A stretch of 6,147 bases of DNA from Dysgonamonadaceae bacterium (GTDB lineage Bacteria > Bacteroidota > Bacteroidia > Bacteroidales > Azobacteroidaceae): assembly GCA_031282925.1 (NCBI GenBank), contig JAITCT010000037.1:1-6147 (forward strand), in the 5' to 3' direction. Shown one piece after another: positions 4,392 through 6,147 of this stretch. The stretch's first letter is position 1. Every line of letters begins with the position of its first letter. Below the pieces are notes generated by a model, which worked only from the letters and a program-made list of their open reading frames with translations, did not search any database and was not told where the DNA came from. Made by a program: the position numbers and the translations under genes.

Positions 4392-5699
4392 ATGTCATCA
4401 TTTATCATAGAGGGCGGACACAAGTTATCGGGGGAAATCGTCCCCCAAGGCGCGAAAAACGAAGCCCTGCAAGTAATCTGCGCAACGTTGCTCACTCCCG
4501 AAAAAGTTACCATCCACAACATCCCGGATATCCTGGATGTGAACAATTTAATTCTCCTGTTAAAGGAAATGGGCGTAAAGGTCGATCATCCGAAACCCGG
4601 CACATACACTTTCCAGGCCGATGACGTCAACTTGGAATATATTCAGACGGAGGAATTTCTGAAAATTTCGACGGCATTGAGAGGTTCGGTCATGCTGGTA
4701 GGCCCTTTGGTAGCCCGTTTCGGGGAGGCGCTTATTCCCAAACCGGGAGGCGATAAAATCGGCCGCCGCCGTTTGGATACGCATTTTACCGGCATACAAA
4801 AATTAGGCGCCGAATTTAATTATATCCCCGAACGCAGGCTTTTTGAAGTCAAATCAAACGGTTTGAAAGGAACTTATATGTTGCTGGACGAAGCGTCGGT
4901 AACGGGAACCGCCAATATCCTCATGGCTTCCGTTCTGGCCGAAGGAAAAACAACGATTTACAATGCCGCCTGCGAACCTTATTTGCAACAACTGACAAAG
5001 ATGCTGATGGCGATGGGCGCACAAATAGAAGGTTTGGCTTCCAATCTTCTCCGAATTGACGGCGTTGAATCTTTACACGGTTGCGAACACACGATTTTGC
5101 CCGATATGATTGAAATCGGAAGTTTTATCGGCATGGCGGCGATGACCCGTTCCCCGTTGCGCATCAAAAACGTTTCTTTCAACGATTTGGGGATTATCCC
5201 CGACGCTTTCCGGCGGTTAGGGATTTCCGTCCTGAACGAAAACGACGATATTTTCATTCCCGAACAGGATTCTTATACCATAGAAACCTTTATTGACGGG
5301 TCTATTTTGACGGTTGCCGATGCACCCTGGCCGGGACTGACGCCCGACTTGTTGAGCGTTTTCCTGGTCGTAGCCACGCAAGCCAACGGAAGCGTGCTTG
5401 TTCACCAGAAAATGTTTGAAAGCCGCCTGTTCTTTGTGGATAAACTCATTGACATGGGGGCGCAGATTATTTTGTGCGATCCGCACCGGGCAACGGTTAT
5501 CGGCGCTAACCGGCGTTACAGCCTCCGGGCAACGACAATGGTTTCGCCCGATATCCGTGCGGGAATTGCGATGTTGATTGCCGCAATGAGCGCCGAAGGA
5601 AACAGTTGTATCCAAAATATTGAACAGATTGACAGAGGTTATGAGCATATTGACAAACGCCTGAATGCACTGGGCGCAAAAATCACGCGGATACCATGA
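4392..5699 (+). CDS. murA: UDP-N-acetylglucosamine 1-carboxyvinyltransferase (MurA)
   Basis: MurA transfers enolpyruvate from phosphoenolpyruvate to UDP-GlcNAc, the first committed step of peptidoglycan precursor synthesis, in the cytoplasm. The 435-residue length is normal for the phylum, and the chain forms two inside-out alpha/beta barrel domains. Visible active-site residues are Lys22-Asn23 (in GAKNEAL), Asp319 (in GLTPDLLSV, equivalent to E. coli Asp305) and Arg415 (in IDRGYEHI, equivalent to Arg397). The flexible loop reads PKPGGDKIGRRRLDTHF: position 121, equivalent to E. coli Cys115, is Asp (codon GAT 4752-4754). Asp at this site keeps activity but removes the thiol that fosfomycin alkylates, as known for mycobacterial and chlamydial MurA. 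Natural fosfomycin insensitivity of the enzyme is therefore expected. The gene lies 17 bases after the DUF4290 gene and overlaps rimM by 4 bases. No second murA is visible in the window. Confidence 0.97.
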   Translation: MSSFIIEGGHKLSGEIVPQGAKNEALQVICATLLTPEKVTIHNIPDILDVNNLILLLKEMGVKVDHPKPGTYTFQADDVNLEYIQTEEFLKISTALRGSVMLVGPLVARFGEALIPKPGGDKIGRRRLDTHFTGIQKLGAEFNYIPERRLFEVKSNGLKGTYMLLDEASVTGTANILMASVLAEGKTTIYNAACEPYLQQLTKMLMAMGAQIEGLASNLLRIDGVESLHGCEHTILPDMIEIGSFIGMAAMTRSPLRIKNVSFNDLGIIPDAFRRLGISVLNENDDIFIPEQDSYTIETFIDGSILTVADAPWPGLTPDLLSVFLVVATQANGSVLVHQKMFESRLFFVDKLIDMGAQIILCDPHRATVIGANRRYSLRATTMVSPDIRAGIAMLIAAMSAEGNSCIQNIEQIDRGYEHIDKRLNALGAKITRIP

Positions 5700-6147
5700 T
5701 CAGGCGGGAAGACCTGGTAAAGATCGGGCGATTCGGGAAGCCACACGGTATCAAAGGAGAAATGACATTCACTTTCACCGGTAATTCTTTCGAGGATAGC
5801 GAATGTCCTTTTTTTATTTGCGCGATTGACGGTATTTTTGTGCCTTTCCGCATCGAAAATTACCGGTTTACTTCCGATACGGCAGGCAGGGTTCGTTTGA
5901 AAAACCTTGATTCGGACGGTAAAGTCCGGTTTCTTTCCGGCAAAGAAATCTATTTCCGCAAAAAACGCATCAATGCAGGTACTTCCGGCGATTCCCGCAC
6001 CTGGAGTTATTTTACCGGGTTTACCGTAATTGACAAACATTCGGGGACAATCGGACGTATATCCGCCATTGAAGAATCTACCCTCAACACCCTGTTTATT
6101 ATCGGCACGGAAACAAAGGAGATACTTATTCCCGCTACAGGGGAAAT
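5696..6147 (+). CDS. rimM: Ribosome maturation factor RimM, 3' end cut by the window
   Basis: RimM binds ribosomal protein S19 and assists late maturation of the 30S subunit head, including processing of 16S rRNA. The first 150 residues are present, against a usual length of about 170-180. The N-terminal RimM domain begins with the hallmark KIGRFGKPHGIKGEM (9-23). The C-terminal PRC-barrel domain starts near residue 103 (WSYFTGFTVID) and includes GTIGRISAIE (117-126) and EILIPATGE (142-150), which normally lies near the end of the protein. The start codon overlaps the murA stop in ATGA (5696-5699), so translation is probably coupled and both are on one transcript. Nothing appears truncated apart from the window edge. 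Confidence 0.95.
   Translation, partial: MIRREDLVKIGRFGKPHGIKGEMTFTFTGNSFEDSECPFFICAIDGIFVPFRIENYRFTSDTAGRVRLKNLDSDGKVRFLSGKEIYFRKKRINAGTSGDSRTWSYFTGFTVIDKHSGTIGRISAIEESTLNTLFIIGTETKEILIPATGE

Noticed and set aside
3697..4546. Minus-strand open frames across the DUF4290 gene and murA start
   Set aside because: They are antisense shadows of recognisable plus-strand proteins and carry no motifs.
4560..6040. Minus-strand open frames across murA and rimM
   Set aside because: The plus-strand products are unmistakable, and the reverse frames encode composition-driven sequence without domains.

Overview
The window looks like a piece of a Bacteroidales chromosome (phylum Bacteroidota). The evidence is a DUF4290 gene, a family I know only from this phylum, sitting directly before murA and rimM. 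In addition, several upstream regions carry the Bacteroides-type -7 element TAnnTTTG, one with TTTG 19 bases before it, and the genes lack Shine-Dalgarno sequences. I cannot name the genus. By eye, the right third (3769 to the end) has a fuller GC content and looks like core genome. The left part (1 to about 2900) is clearly AT-richer and looks acquired.

Left region (1-2788, all minus strand): a mobile defence-type module. A complete tyrosine recombinase (1464-2726) is driven by a near-consensus Bacteroides promoter at 2758-2788. It is followed by a DUF1016/YhcG-type PDDEXK nuclease gene (327-1421), then by the start of a large Eco57I-like type IIG restriction-methylation gene (267 down to the window edge). 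That last gene is frameshifted near a run of six A's, so it is either broken or switched off by slippage. The nuclease gene carries two 27-base near-palindromes, 48 bases apart, inside its coding sequence.

Middle region (2789-3768): about 980 bases without an intact gene. It holds a rho-independent terminator (2924-2958), seven copies of CGTTACAG (3013-3326), and the first ~40 codons of a second, rightward integrase of the conjugative-transposon type (from 3355). After these come a GC-rich patch with tightly spaced hairpins (3491-3559), an inverted repeat (3613-3646) and a likely promoter for the core operon (3678-3705). The two integrases point away from each other, so this looks like a junction where two elements met, one of them almost entirely lost.

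Right region (3769-6147, plus strand): a tight operon of a DUF4290 gene, murA and rimM (cut by the window end). Gaps are 17 bases and then a 4-base ATGA overlap. It couples the first committed step of peptidoglycan synthesis to 30S ribosome maturation. MurA has Asp instead of the fosfomycin-reactive Cys, which predicts intrinsic fosfomycin resistance.

Nothing here proves a wholly new system. The observations most worth following are the integrase-nuclease-type IIG module with its frameshift, the palindromic repeats inside the nuclease gene, and the CGTTACAG cluster next to the decayed integrase.
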